47,582 nt of DNA from Rhodospirillaceae bacterium (GCA_018674495.1 JABHAA010000100.1:1-47582); one strand, 5' to 3'. Counted from the stretch's first letter, positions 8,598 through 16,008 are shown. Made by a program: numbers and translations. Notes: a model not told the origin generated them from the sequence alone.

Positions 8598-9542
8598 ATG
8601 CAAAAAACACCAAACGATACCCAACCCATCATCGAAGCCCGAGGCGTGACCAAGACCTTCGACGGTATCGAGGCGGTCTCAGGACTGAACCTGACGGTTC
8701 CGCCCGGCATCTGCTTTGGCCTGCTGGGCCCCAACGGCGCCGGCAAGACCACCACCTTGCGCATGCTCTATGGGGTCTCGGAGCCGAGCCAGGGGCAGAT
8801 TAAAATTTTCGGCATGGATGTGGGCCGCAATACCAGGGCCGTGCGCGCCCGCCTCGGCGTCACCTTGCAGGACAATGTGATGATGGAAAATATGTCGAGC
8901 CGGGATAATTTGTTCATCCATGGCCGCCATCATTTGATCGGCGAGGCACTGCTGGCCCAGCGGGTGGCGGAATTGCTGGAGTTCCTAGAGATCGGCGCCG
9001 ATGCGGACAAGAAAGTCCTCAAATTATCCGGCGGCTTCAAGCGGCGCCTGTCTATTGCCATGTCGCTCATTAATGCGCCCGAGCTGTTGATTCTGGACGA
9101 GCCGACCACCGGACTCGATCCCGCCGTCCGCCACGCCCTCTGGTCGAAAATTCGCGGCCTCAAGGGCGACGGCAAAACCATCTTGCTGACCACCCATTAC
9201 ATGGACGAAGCCGAACGGCTCTGCGATCAGGTGATGATCATCAATGGCGGCAAGGCAATCCGCCAAGGCGCGCCCCGGCAATTGATCGAAGACGAGCTCT
9301 ACCCCAACGCTCTCGAATTCGATTGCAGCTCCGAAGAAGAGCAACGCTTGTTGGAGGGCGCCAGTGAACTGGTCAAGCTGCGTACCGGCACCCGGCTTAT
9401 GGTCTTCGCCAAAGACACGGAACAAATTCTAACCAGACTGCAAAAACTGGACGGCGGCAACCGGCGCGCCGCCATTCAACGCCCGGCCAACCTGGAAGAC
9501 GTGTTCCTGGCCGTCACCGGCACCCATTTGGAGGACGGCTGA
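8598..9542 (+). CDS. ABC-2 type exporter ATP-binding protein (NodI/DrrA-like)
   Basis: 314 residues with a full set of ABC motifs: Walker A GPNGAGKTT near residue 50, signature LSGGFKRRL, Walker B LLILDEPTTGLD and the switch His in LLTTHYMDEAERL. The C-terminal 80 residues form the regulatory extension typical of NodI/DrrA proteins. The ATG at 8598 lies after AAGGCAC; the longer frame upstream has no family features. The stop TGA overlaps the permease ATG by one base (TGATG), so the two are translationally coupled. It powers export of an unknown lipid, oligosaccharide or drug. Confidence 0.93.
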   Translation: MQKTPNDTQPIIEARGVTKTFDGIEAVSGLNLTVPPGICFGLLGPNGAGKTTTLRMLYGVSEPSQGQIKIFGMDVGRNTRAVRARLGVTLQDNVMMENMSSRDNLFIHGRHHLIGEALLAQRVAELLEFLEIGADADKKVLKLSGGFKRRLSIAMSLINAPELLILDEPTTGLDPAVRHALWSKIRGLKGDGKTILLTTHYMDEAERLCDQVMIINGGKAIRQGAPRQLIEDELYPNALEFDCSSEEEQRLLEGASELVKLRTGTRLMVFAKDTEQILTRLQKLDGGNRRAAIQRPANLEDVFLAVTGTHLEDG

Positions 9543-10309
9543 TGAGCTTGTCGGCGCGGCATACTCTTTCAGTCTGGCGGCGCAATGCCAGCCTCTATCG
9601 ACGCACCTGGAAAGTGAACCTGCTACCCAATTTTTTCGAGCCGGTGTTTTACCTGACCGCCATCGGCATCGGCGTCGGCGCCTATATCACCGAGATGGGC
9701 GGCGTCAGCTATGTGGAGTTTCTGGTGCCTGGCCTGATCTGCGTCTCGGCCATGCACGGTGCGTCCTTTGAAGTGACCTACAACGTCTATGTGCGTCTGA
9801 TGTACGAAAAGTCCTACTCGGTCATCGTCACCACGCCGGTGTCGCCCGATGACATATTGATCGGCGAGGTGCTGTGGGCGATCACCCGGGCCTCCATCTA
9901 TGGCGGTGGCTTTTTTATCGTCGCCGGCGTCTTTGGCTTGATCCCGGGCGTCTCGGCCCTGCTTGCCGTATTGGTGATCCCGCTGACCGGTCTGATGTTC
10001 GCTTCCATCGGCATCGCGGTCACCTTGCGCATGCCGAGGATCGAGCTGTTCAGCTTCTATTTCACGCTTTTCCTGACGCCCCTGTTCCTGTTCTCCAGCA
10101 TCTTCTTCCCCATCGACGAGCGGCTATCGGGCGTCTGGCTAAACGTCGCAGAGGTCTTGCCACTCCTGCACCCAGTTCGCCTCACCCGCGCCGCCTTCGC
10201 CGGCGAAGCGACCATGACTTCGGTCTGGGACGCGAGCTATATCATCGTGCTATCGCTGGGATTATTGTTCTGGGCCAAGGGGACCATGCGGAAGCGGTTG
10301 TCGAGCTGA
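9542..10309 (+). CDS. ABC-2 type exporter permease (NodJ-like)
   Basis: 255 residues with six hydrophobic segments and the ABC-2 family loop FLVPGLICVSAMHGASFEVTYN; TPVSPDDILIGEVLW is the typical coupling segment of NodJ-like permeases. It pairs with the ATPase just upstream through a one-base TGATG overlap. The last helix is followed by a short basic tail. This is the end of the GC-rich backbone before the AT-richer RT island. Confidence 0.93.
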   Translation: MSLSARHTLSVWRRNASLYRRTWKVNLLPNFFEPVFYLTAIGIGVGAYITEMGGVSYVEFLVPGLICVSAMHGASFEVTYNVYVRLMYEKSYSVIVTTPVSPDDILIGEVLWAITRASIYGGGFFIVAGVFGLIPGVSALLAVLVIPLTGLMFASIGIAVTLRMPRIELFSFYFTLFLTPLFLFSSIFFPIDERLSGVWLNVAEVLPLLHPVRLTRAAFAGEATMTSVWDASYIIVLSLGLLFWAKGTMRKRLSS

Positions 10310-10383
10310 AATGGGCGCAGCTCGCGTGGGGGTGGCATGGTCGGCCACGCGGGCGTGAGGTTGGGCAACGCGTTGGCTGGGGG

Positions 10384-10752
10384 TTATTCCTCAACATCAT
10401 CATCTTCGGTCGGTTGTTCTAATGGCTTGTTTTTAATTAACACCCAACCTTCACGATTCCCTCTCAATCGAATTCCTCTTGCATCAATTTCAACCAATAA
10501 CCTTCTGCATTCATCCGGTGAGGTACCTGAGGCTCGGCAGAGAGTTTCGATAGAACGCATGTTCATATCTGGGTGATTGAGCATATTCAATAGAAGGTGT
10601 TTTCTTGGCTGGTCCCATTTCTCAGCGATTCTTAATTCTTTCCATTCTTCAAGTTTGCGGGGGCCCCAGTAGGAACTAAAAACCGTTCCAATGACGCCCA
10701 AAACACCTCCTATGAACCCACCCAAGATCGCTATAATCAGTCCGTTAGGCAA
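10384..10752 (-). CDS. Small membrane-anchored winged-helix-like protein next to the RT
   Basis: 122 residues from a TTG at 10752, which has a perfect AAGGAG site 8 nt upstream; a TTG nine codons earlier (10779) lacks one. One membrane helix (LIIAILGGFIGGVLGVIGTVF) is followed by a basic WGPRK stop-transfer, then a globular part (about residues 45-105) reading RKHLLLNMLN...IETLCRASGTSPDECRRLLVEI...GWVLI, which looks like a winged-helix fold facing the cytoplasm. The tail is very acidic (EDDDVEE). It is 106 bp downstream of the RT on the same strand, with the same low GC content, so the two likely travel together. It is not a SLATT protein, which would have two membrane helices. It could act as a sensor or membrane effector for the RT system; this is inference only. 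Confidence 0.65.
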   Translation of the reverse strand: MPNGLIIAILGGFIGGVLGVIGTVFSSYWGPRKLEEWKELRIAEKWDQPRKHLLLNMLNHPDMNMRSIETLCRASGTSPDECRRLLVEIDARGIRLRGNREGWVLIKNKPLEQPTEDDDVEE

Positions 10753-10815
10753 TGTGCGCACTCCTTTTTCAAAATTCAATTTGATCAGTTGGACAAATAC
10801 CTAGGAGTTCTAAAA

Positions 10816-10856
10816 TTTAGACCGCGATATATATTTTGTCGCGGCAAGTCCCTAAA
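10816..10856. other. Inverted repeat between RT and the small membrane protein gene
   Basis: CCGCGA at 10822-10827 pairs with TCGCGG at 10839-10844, and the outer arms TTTAG (10816-10820) and CTAAA (10852-10856) also pair. It sits just after the RT stop codon. No clear U-tract follows, so it may be an RNA-processing or attenuating hairpin rather than a plain terminator. Confidence 0.5.
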
Positions 10857-10858
10857 TG

Positions 10859-12289
10859 TCAGTTTTCATTAAATTTAACAAAAGCTTCAAGTAGCGACAA
10901 TTCGGCACGTTTCCGTATATCGTTCCTATATTCGCTCACTTGTCCGTATATTTTAGACTTTATCCCGAACACTTTGTGGGCCCTTTTTACATAGGTCCAA
11001 AATGTCCAGTCTCGCTTGTCTCCTTTCGGTTCAAACTCTCTAACCCTTCCAAATTTCTCTATGATTTTGTCGGAATTCAATTGGTTTTTTAGGAATGCCA
11101 AATTCTTGCCGGGAAACCGTTTTACGAGACCATAAACCTCTCTCTTAACGGCACGGGCTATATTTCGTTGGAAATTACTCAAAGTTTGATCTCTTAGATA
11201 CACCCTCTTTCCATCAAATCGAAAACCCAGAAAGCTCAAACCGTTGCTACGTTTGTCGGTCGGATAAACATGGCGGTGTTCCATTCCATCTGTAGCCCAT
11301 TTAAACTTCTCAATGAAGCATTTGGTTTCCTTGATGTTGAGCTGATCCCCGTACGCGGAGATACGTGTTCGAACATGGCGCATGATGTCCTCGCCTTGGA
11401 TTGCGCCGCCAGGGACAATAAATAAAATGTCGTCTGAATAACGCATATAAAATCCACCTTGGGTATTTGCGTACCGCTTCATCTCGACATCGAAATCGAT
11501 CAAATATGCATTTGCCAATAGATCGGAAAGCGGGGCACCTTGTGGAATACCAAAATTTGATTTGTTTTTTTCAATCAAATTTTGATAACCACCAGCCTTT
11601 CCACATATCTTTTTCTTAAAATCTTGCATCGAGCAAAGTTGCTTTGGCATATTTTTTCGAGTGACCAAATAACCTGGGATTCCTGACGACTTGATTCCAA
11701 AATAGCCAAGTGCTTCGTAAGCTTTTCGATAGTCCACGACGCTATACTGGGTGATGGCCTTGAATACCGCTAAGTGATCGGGCGGAAGGGATGCGACACC
11801 CAACAATCTACACCAGATATTTTCTAGACGTGCATGATCGATACTTTCAAAATACTTGCTGATGTCTAATACAATCGCGCAACATTCATCAAAATTTTCT
11901 ATCCGATCAAACGCATCGAAGGCGTGGTGGATGTTGCACCTACCTGACGACGAACCCGGCTTAGCTGGAATATGGCGATATGCAAGAACGCATTCCGAAA
12001 TACCTATTTTTGATATGAGCCTTTCGTAACGCTGTGACAGATCGTGCCTGTATCGACTGAAAATAGCAGCATCACGGCGTGCGCCAAATCGAATTTCACG
12101 GGACTTTACATCTCGTCCAGTCAGCCTGAAGGGACGATAGGCATCGTAGTACCTTAAGAACGGAAAAAATGGATTGCGAGCTACTCGGTCGGGATTATTA
12201 GCTATACGTCCCAATTCTCGAAGCGAAAGCGGTGCGTCAAAGTGAGGGTATTGTTTTTGATCTTTTTGTGAAGGCTTCCACGAATCCAT
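10859..12289 (-). CDS. Reverse transcriptase of the unknown-group / defence-associated (DRT) type, DRT2-like
   Basis: 476 residues from ATG 12289, which has a GGGG site 6 nt upstream; a longer frame from TTG 12319 would start inside a hairpin. The RT palm is clear: the motif A aspartate D142 in VLDISKYFESIDH, FGIPQGAPLSDLLAN at 246-260, and catalytic YSDD at 284-287 in MRYSDDILFIVP. The N terminus (YPHFDAPLS, NPFFPFLRYY) and the segment between A and the GIPQG motif resemble, from memory, the UG2/DRT2 group. There is no maturase or endonuclease domain as in group II introns and no retron-type msr/msd layout. DRT enzymes copy an adjacent RNA during phage infection. The gene is much AT-richer than its neighbours, indicating transfer. 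The subgroup is unproven; DRT9 or DRT10 relatives are possible. Confidence 0.85.
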   Translation of the reverse strand: MDSWKPSQKDQKQYPHFDAPLSLRELGRIANNPDRVARNPFFPFLRYYDAYRPFRLTGRDVKSREIRFGARRDAAIFSRYRHDLSQRYERLISKIGISECVLAYRHIPAKPGSSSGRCNIHHAFDAFDRIENFDECCAIVLDISKYFESIDHARLENIWCRLLGVASLPPDHLAVFKAITQYSVVDYRKAYEALGYFGIKSSGIPGYLVTRKNMPKQLCSMQDFKKKICGKAGGYQNLIEKNKSNFGIPQGAPLSDLLANAYLIDFDVEMKRYANTQGGFYMRYSDDILFIVPGGAIQGEDIMRHVRTRISAYGDQLNIKETKCFIEKFKWATDGMEHRHVYPTDKRSNGLSFLGFRFDGKRVYLRDQTLSNFQRNIARAVKREVYGLVKRFPGKNLAFLKNQLNSDKIIEKFGRVREFEPKGDKRDWTFWTYVKRAHKVFGIKSKIYGQVSEYRNDIRKRAELSLLEAFVKFNEN

Positions 12290-12310
12290 TCGACACCCCA
12301 AAATCGAGAA

Positions 12311-12350
12311 GGGTGACAACTCCGCTCACGCTACGGAAATGTTGTCACCC
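12311..12350 (-). terminator. Strong hairpin ending the RT leader RNA
   Basis: A perfect 10-bp stem (12311-12320 with 12341-12350) encloses a further 4-bp UCCG/CGGA stem with a 3-nt bulge. On the minus strand it is followed by TTCTCGATTTT, moderately U-rich, so it could terminate the leader RNA just before the RT start or hide the RT ribosome site. Confidence 0.55.
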
Positions 12351-12633
12351 TGACTGTTTTGCGAGCGGGCGTTTCCACTCTTTAACGCGTGACGATCTTC
12401 GAACTGCGTATGTTACATTGTCACTAGGACGCTTTGCGCCTTCGTGGCTACGAAACCAGCTATCCTTCAATGGAGGAACCTGATAATTCAGATATCCATC
12501 AAATTCACAATCGCACTGGCCGTCAGCCTTGACGGTTGTAACAACGAACTGCGCACCCAACGATGCGCATGTAAATAATTTAGTCGCCTTCCGTGCCCTG
12601 TCAAGCCCTGGTATCAAAATTTCTGTGGATAAC
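12311..12633 (-). ncRNA. Structured non-coding leader RNA of the RT system
   Basis: This 320-nt stretch directly upstream of the RT carries a series of hairpins on the RT strand: GCGCA/UGCGC (12551-12568), perfect CCGUCA/UGACGG (12520-12535), UCCU/AGGA (12463-12477), GGCGC-AAA-GCG-U-CC (about 12427-12440), long-range GUGAC/GUCAC (12389-12424), GCGUU/AACGC (about 12371-12388), and a strong terminal stem GGGUGACAAC/GUUGUCACCC (12311-12350). DRT2, DRT9 and DRT10 systems are known to have a templating ncRNA in this place. One frame on the same strand stays open for about 95 codons but has no ATG. The exact ends are not known. Confidence 0.6.
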
Positions 12634-12655
12634 TATATATAGTAGGTATTAATTG
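12624..12655 (-). promoter_or_regulatory. AT-rich promoter region with a perfect DnaA box upstream of the RT leader
   Basis: On the minus strand, TATATATAGT (12641-12632 region) gives a good -10 element for the leader RNA. It is immediately followed by TTATCCACA (12632-12624), a perfect 9-bp DnaA box. A -35 element is not clear. The DnaA match may be chance but it recurs upstream of nrdJ. Confidence 0.4.
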
Positions 12656-12840
12656 ATCTCTAAGGCCTCGAGCGTTGGACGGCTGGGAAATTCGGCGCCC
12701 TCATCCCAATCTCCCGCTTCGCTGGGACGAAATCGTTGGGTGGCTTTGGGCTCCGCCTCTGTCCCGCTTCTAAACTGGATCCCAAGTAAGAACATTGCCA
12801 TCCATCCCAAACCCACTAAAATTCCGGTCAAAGAATACAA
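12649..12840 (-). CDS. Possible small single-pass membrane protein
   Basis: An open frame of about 64 residues with one convincing membrane helix (LTGILVGLGWMAMFLLGIQF) and an acidic, polar tail ending ALEIN. No good ATG lies in a sensible place; TTG 12840 is the simplest start. The frame is open further upstream to GTG 12963 but would then overlap the neighbouring hypothetical gene in another frame. It could be the second half of that gene after a frameshift. No family is recognised. It marks the edge of the AT-rich island. Confidence 0.3.
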   Translation of the reverse strand: MYSLTGILVGLGWMAMFLLGIQFRSGTEAEPKATQRFRPSEAGDWDEGAEFPSRPTLEALEIN

Positions 12841-12871
12841 CCATCGGGGAGACGGAAAATGGGACTGTCGG

Positions 12872-13123
12872 TTATCGTGGCGGGCTGAGGGGCCTGAATC
12901 CCAGAAGATCCCTGCCCGCCCGGGCAACATCGTAACGGCCATCGCCGAGGTCATACTTGCCACGAATCAGCGGCCATACGCCTTCGGCAATGACCTCGGA
13001 TGCCACCGGAATAGCCAGGCTCACATGGCGGCAGAAATCGCCGAGCAAGTCCTGGTCTTCTAGATCCACAAGGGCATTGAACAGCCAGGCTTCGTTCTCC
13101 GGCCTATCGTTGGTATCGGTCAT
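12872..13123 (-). CDS. Hypothetical protein
   Basis: 83 residues from ATG 13123, preceded by AAGGAC; a TTG at 13162, 5 nt after the protease stop, is an alternative. The protein is acidic with a helical pattern (WLFNALVDLEDQDLLGDFCRHVSLAIPVASEVIAEGVWPLIRGKY split over two helices) and no signal peptide. The family is not recognised. Codon usage matches the GC-rich backbone, so it is probably native. It lies just after the protease on the same strand. Confidence 0.5.
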   Translation of the reverse strand: MTDTNDRPENEAWLFNALVDLEDQDLLGDFCRHVSLAIPVASEVIAEGVWPLIRGKYDLGDGRYDVARAGRDLLGFRPLSPPR

Positions 13124-13166
13124 GTCCTTGAAATCGGGCGGCGGAAGCACAAATTCAAGCAATAAA

Positions 13167-14309
13167 TTACTGGTGGCACTGCACCATGAGGGTCTGCTTT
13201 TGGGCGATGGCGGCCAGCGCTTTGGTTGATATTCTCTTGTCCCGCGACGCCCATTTCGACGGCAGCCCGCTGGCGGGCAGGAACTGGCGCACGGTGGATG
13301 CCTTGATGCCGAAATTCACATTTTCCGGGAGCGAGCCAATGGCCTTGGCGACCCGCAATTTGTTCAACTGGGCGATGACCACACCGACAATATTGCCGTT
13401 CTCGTCATAGATCGGCCCGCCGGAATTGCCGGCCTGCACGGCGGCGTCCATCTGGAACTGGCCGGCGTCATCGCCGATGCCGCGCACCGACGATACAATG
13501 CCTTTGGTAACCTTGACGCTGGACGAAAAATAATCGCCGAAGGGAAAGCCGCCAACCAGCACATCCTCGCCCAGTTCCACGTCCTTGGCGCGCAACAGGC
13601 CGTGCGCGGCCAGCGGCACGATTTTGAGCCCCAATTTGCGGATCAGGGATTTGGCACCCACCGACGCGGTCTCCAGCGAGCCCAGCTTCAGCAACGCCAG
13701 ATCGCTCCGCCGGTCACTGTTGATCAGCGCTGCTGGCGTCTGGTTATCACCATTGTCACCCACCGTAATGCGGCGGCATTTGTCGAGAATATGGGCGTTG
13801 GTGATCACATGACCCAGGCCTGAGACAAAAAAGCCCGATCCCGAACCGGCGCTGCCATGCGATCGTTTTTGAGCGGGTGGCGCCCGGCTCTGGCCACTCA
13901 CTATCGGTGGCACGCCGGCGCGCTCCTCTAAAGGCGGGCGCAGTTCCGGCGCCGGCCCGGCGGTGCGGGAGGGCTTAGGAATTTGTGGTTGCGCCCGCAT
14001 GATGGCAACGCCGCGCCCGCCTTTGGGCGCGCTGTGAAAGGCGGCGATCTGCGCCTTGGTAAAGCGCCCGGTCAGGCGCGCGCATGCAATTTCCGACAAA
14101 CCCCGGCGCTGGGCGCCGACGGCATAGAAGGAGCCCGGCTCGCGCCACTCCGGCGCCACCGACCCGATAGCCAGCCCGCAAAGGGTTTTGTCAGTTTGGA
14201 ATATGGCCTGTAGCTGGCTCTGGTTCTGCGGCACCTGGGTCACACAGCCCGCCAGCAGTAGCGTTGCTACGGCAAGTCCGTGCCTTCGAAGTGATCGCAG
14301 GGGACGCAT
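13167..14309 (-). CDS. Trypsin-like serine protease, lipoprotein
   Basis: 380 residues. LLLAGC (Cys22) is a lipobox, so the protein is probably anchored in the outer membrane facing the periplasm. A proline-rich linker (about residues 105-150) leads into a DegP/trypsin-type domain with catalytic His173 (VITNAHIL), Asp203 (RSDLALLKL) and Ser296 (AGNSGGPI). No PDZ domain follows. The N-terminal part (residues 35-95) is a separate small cysteine-containing domain (CGLAIG, IACARLTG). The start has a GGGAGGGAG site. It may process or protect envelope proteins; its targets are unknown. Confidence 0.88.
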   Translation of the reverse strand: MRPLRSLRRHGLAVATLLLAGCVTQVPQNQSQLQAIFQTDKTLCGLAIGSVAPEWREPGSFYAVGAQRRGLSEIACARLTGRFTKAQIAAFHSAPKGGRGVAIMRAQPQIPKPSRTAGPAPELRPPLEERAGVPPIVSGQSRAPPAQKRSHGSAGSGSGFFVSGLGHVITNAHILDKCRRITVGDNGDNQTPAALINSDRRSDLALLKLGSLETASVGAKSLIRKLGLKIVPLAAHGLLRAKDVELGEDVLVGGFPFGDYFSSSVKVTKGIVSSVRGIGDDAGQFQMDAAVQAGNSGGPIYDENGNIVGVVIAQLNKLRVAKAIGSLPENVNFGIKASTVRQFLPASGLPSKWASRDKRISTKALAAIAQKQTLMVQCHQ

Positions 14310-14445
14310 GCTCCCTCCCAGGTGCTACTTTTTGTTGCCGGGATTATCGCACAGAGGGTTGGGTCTTGATACCGGTCAATGCGAATGGCTACGAATTGGT
14401 GCATGCCACTCCCTCCTCCAGGCAATGCGATGAGAGGTGAAGGCA

Positions 14446-14796
14446 ATGTATCCAACATATTTTGAGATCGGTTTGGCCATCGTTCTGGTGGCTGTAAATA
14501 TGGGTATCTACCTATTGTACCGGCGTTCCGAGCTGGCCGGCGCGGCGCGGCGCATGGGCAAGATGATGTTGCGCTTTGGCCTGAGCCCGGCTATTGCCAA
14601 CCGCCATGACCCAGCCACCAAGGCCGTCATGAAAACGGTACGCAAGCAATGCCAGACCTGCCGGTCGGAGGGCCATTGTGAACGGTGGCTTGGCGATGAA
14701 GTGAAAGGCGGCAACGGCTTTTGCCCAAACGCACCCACCTTCGCCTTGCTTTCGTCGCCGGATGCGAGCAACCCCTATTCGGGCCAGCATATTTGA
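14446..14796 (+). CDS. DUF6455 family membrane-anchored protein
   Basis: 116 residues from ATG 14446, which has an AGAGG site 8 nt upstream; GTG 14437 in the same frame is possible. An N-terminal helix (IGLAIVLVAVNMGIYLLY) is followed by a cytoplasmic part with CQTCRSEGHCERWL and GFCPNAPTF, four cysteines in the DUF6455 arrangement that may bind metal or a cluster. The function of the family is not known. It is divergent from the protease and monocistronic as far as can be seen. Confidence 0.75.
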   Translation: MYPTYFEIGLAIVLVAVNMGIYLLYRRSELAGAARRMGKMMLRFGLSPAIANRHDPATKAVMKTVRKQCQTCRSEGHCERWLGDEVKGGNGFCPNAPTFALLSSPDASNPYSGQHI

Positions 14797-15035
14797 TTGT
14801 CCGGGATTATTCGTCGGCGGCTTGAGGTTTAGCTACAGACGGCCATGAGCGGTGCTGAAATGCGGCGCTGCGCACCGATTTTGCGTTCTCCCATCAGCAT
14901 TCAGAATAGGCAGAGGCCATCAAACCGGCTGGTGCGGCAGTCGGAATATTGCCTTGATAACCAAACCAGCATTAGTTAGTAACAGACGCGAGGATTATAC
15001 AACTTATACATGGTACAAATAGGGGAGAATTCAGA

Positions 15036-15299
15036 ATATACAAACTACCAGTACTCGTCTTAGCCGCCCTGATCATTGCCTTCGGGTTCAATATCCAGAC
15101 GGCTGACGCCAAGATTCACAAATACGACTGTGCCGCCGAGATTGCCAAGACAGAAAAAAAATTAAGCAACGCCGACATGCCGACCGGCCAGCGGGAAAAG
15201 GCCGAAGCCTCGCTCCGACACGGCATGAAATTGTTTAATAAGGGCAAGAAAAAAGGCTGCAAAAAGCAAGTCGATATCGTTCGCCAGAACTATCTTTAA
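15036..15299 (+). CDS. Small secreted protein with apparent ATA start
   Basis: About 87 residues. The frame reads a classic signal peptide (YKLPVLVLAALIIAFGFNI, then QTADAK) and a lysine-rich mature part with two Cys (KYDCAAEIAKTEKKL, KKKGCKKQVD). The only sensible start is ATA at 15036, which sits 8 nt after a perfect AGGGGAG; no ATG, GTG or TTG is in frame before the signal peptide. Either ATA is used, or an ATG has mutated or been misread. The mature part looks like a small periplasmic helical protein; no family is recognised. Confidence 0.6.
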   Translation: MYKLPVLVLAALIIAFGFNIQTADAKIHKYDCAAEIAKTEKKLSNADMPTGQREKAEASLRHGMKLFNKGKKKGCKKQVDIVRQNYL

Positions 15300-15313
15300 A
15301 AATCCGATGCGCT

Positions 15314-15339
15314 CAGCCCGGTCGATATAGGCCGGGCTG
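15314..15339. terminator. Hairpin between convergent genes
   Basis: CAGCCCGG (15314-15321) pairs perfectly with CCGGGCTG (15332-15339) around a 10-nt loop. It lies between the small secreted protein and the convergent Sel1 gene and could serve both strands. U-tracts are weak. Confidence 0.55.
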
Positions 15340-15341
15340 GC

Positions 15342-15827
15342 TCAACACCCTTTAAAATTCTTCGCCCGGCATTCCTGCACCAGCCGCCTTGCTTTGGTTT
15401 TCTGGGCGGAGGTCATGAAATCGGCGACCACGCGGCGTAAATTCGACGCCTGCTGGTCACCGCTGTCGGCAGCGATCTTGAACCACATATAGGAACGGGG
15501 ATAATCCTTGGCCAAATCGAGGCCATCGTAATACATGGCGCCCAGATAGATTTGCGAATCCACATTGCCCAACTCAGCCGCCCTTCGCCACCACCGGATG
15601 CCTTCATTTTTGTCGGCAGCGACGCCCTGGCCCTCGGCGTATAAAATTCCAAGATTGAATTGCGCTTCCGCGTGGCCCTGTTCGGCAAGGGGCTTCCATT
15701 CGCCAAATGCGGCCCGATAGTCCTTGGCGTTATAGGCCGCCATGCCCACTTCGAAATCCGCCGCCGCCGCCGGCTGGGAAAACAGAAGCAGCAGGGCTAG
15801 AGCAGACAAGATTATGCGTTGCACCAT
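15342..15827 (-). CDS. Sel1-repeat (TPR-like) periplasmic protein
   Basis: 161 residues. A signal peptide (ILSALALLLLFSQPAAAA) is followed by about three Sel1 repeats: EWKPLAEQGHAEAQFNLGILYAEGQGV, RWWRRAAELGNVDSQIYLGAMYYDG-type and MWFKIAADSGDQQA units. Two cysteines near the C terminus (QECRAKNFKGC) could form a disulfide. Sel1 proteins are protein-interaction scaffolds in the envelope. It is monocistronic and its partner is unknown. Confidence 0.85.
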   Translation of the reverse strand: MVQRIILSALALLLLFSQPAAAADFEVGMAAYNAKDYRAAFGEWKPLAEQGHAEAQFNLGILYAEGQGVAADKNEGIRWWRRAAELGNVDSQIYLGAMYYDGLDLAKDYPRSYMWFKIAADSGDQQASNLRRVVADFMTSAQKTKARRLVQECRAKNFKGC

Positions 15828-15930
15828 GGTTCTAGACCGTTTGGGTGTTTGGGCATAGGGGATACAGTTTAAAGGGCCGAGCGGCGGGTTGGTAGCGGCG
15901 CCAGATCAAACATTGGTGATGGCAGAAAGT

Positions 15931-16008
15931 TGGTGACCCCTACGGGATTCGAACCCGTGTTGCCAGAATGAAAATCTGGTGTCCTAGACCTGGCTAGACG
16001 AAGGGGTC
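15931..16008 (-). tRNA. tRNA-Glu (anticodon UUC)
   Basis: The minus strand folds as a complete tRNA: acceptor GACCCCT pairs with AGGGGTC, the anticodon stem CCAGA/TCTGG encloses TTTTCAT with anticodon TTC, and GGTTCGAATCC is the T-loop. CCA is encoded at the 3' end (15933-15931). Confidence 0.97.

Noticed and set aside
10384..10752. SLATT-domain partner as in DRT10
   Set aside because: Only one membrane helix is present and the soluble part resembles a winged helix, not SLATT.
10859..12289. Group II intron or retron RT
   Set aside because: No maturase X or HNH domain, no domain V/VI RNA downstream, and no msr/msd-like inverted repeat pair; layout fits DRT better.
12232..12483. Plus-strand frame crossing the RT start and leader
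   Set aside because: It is antisense to the RT start and the hairpin-rich RNA; no start signals or family.
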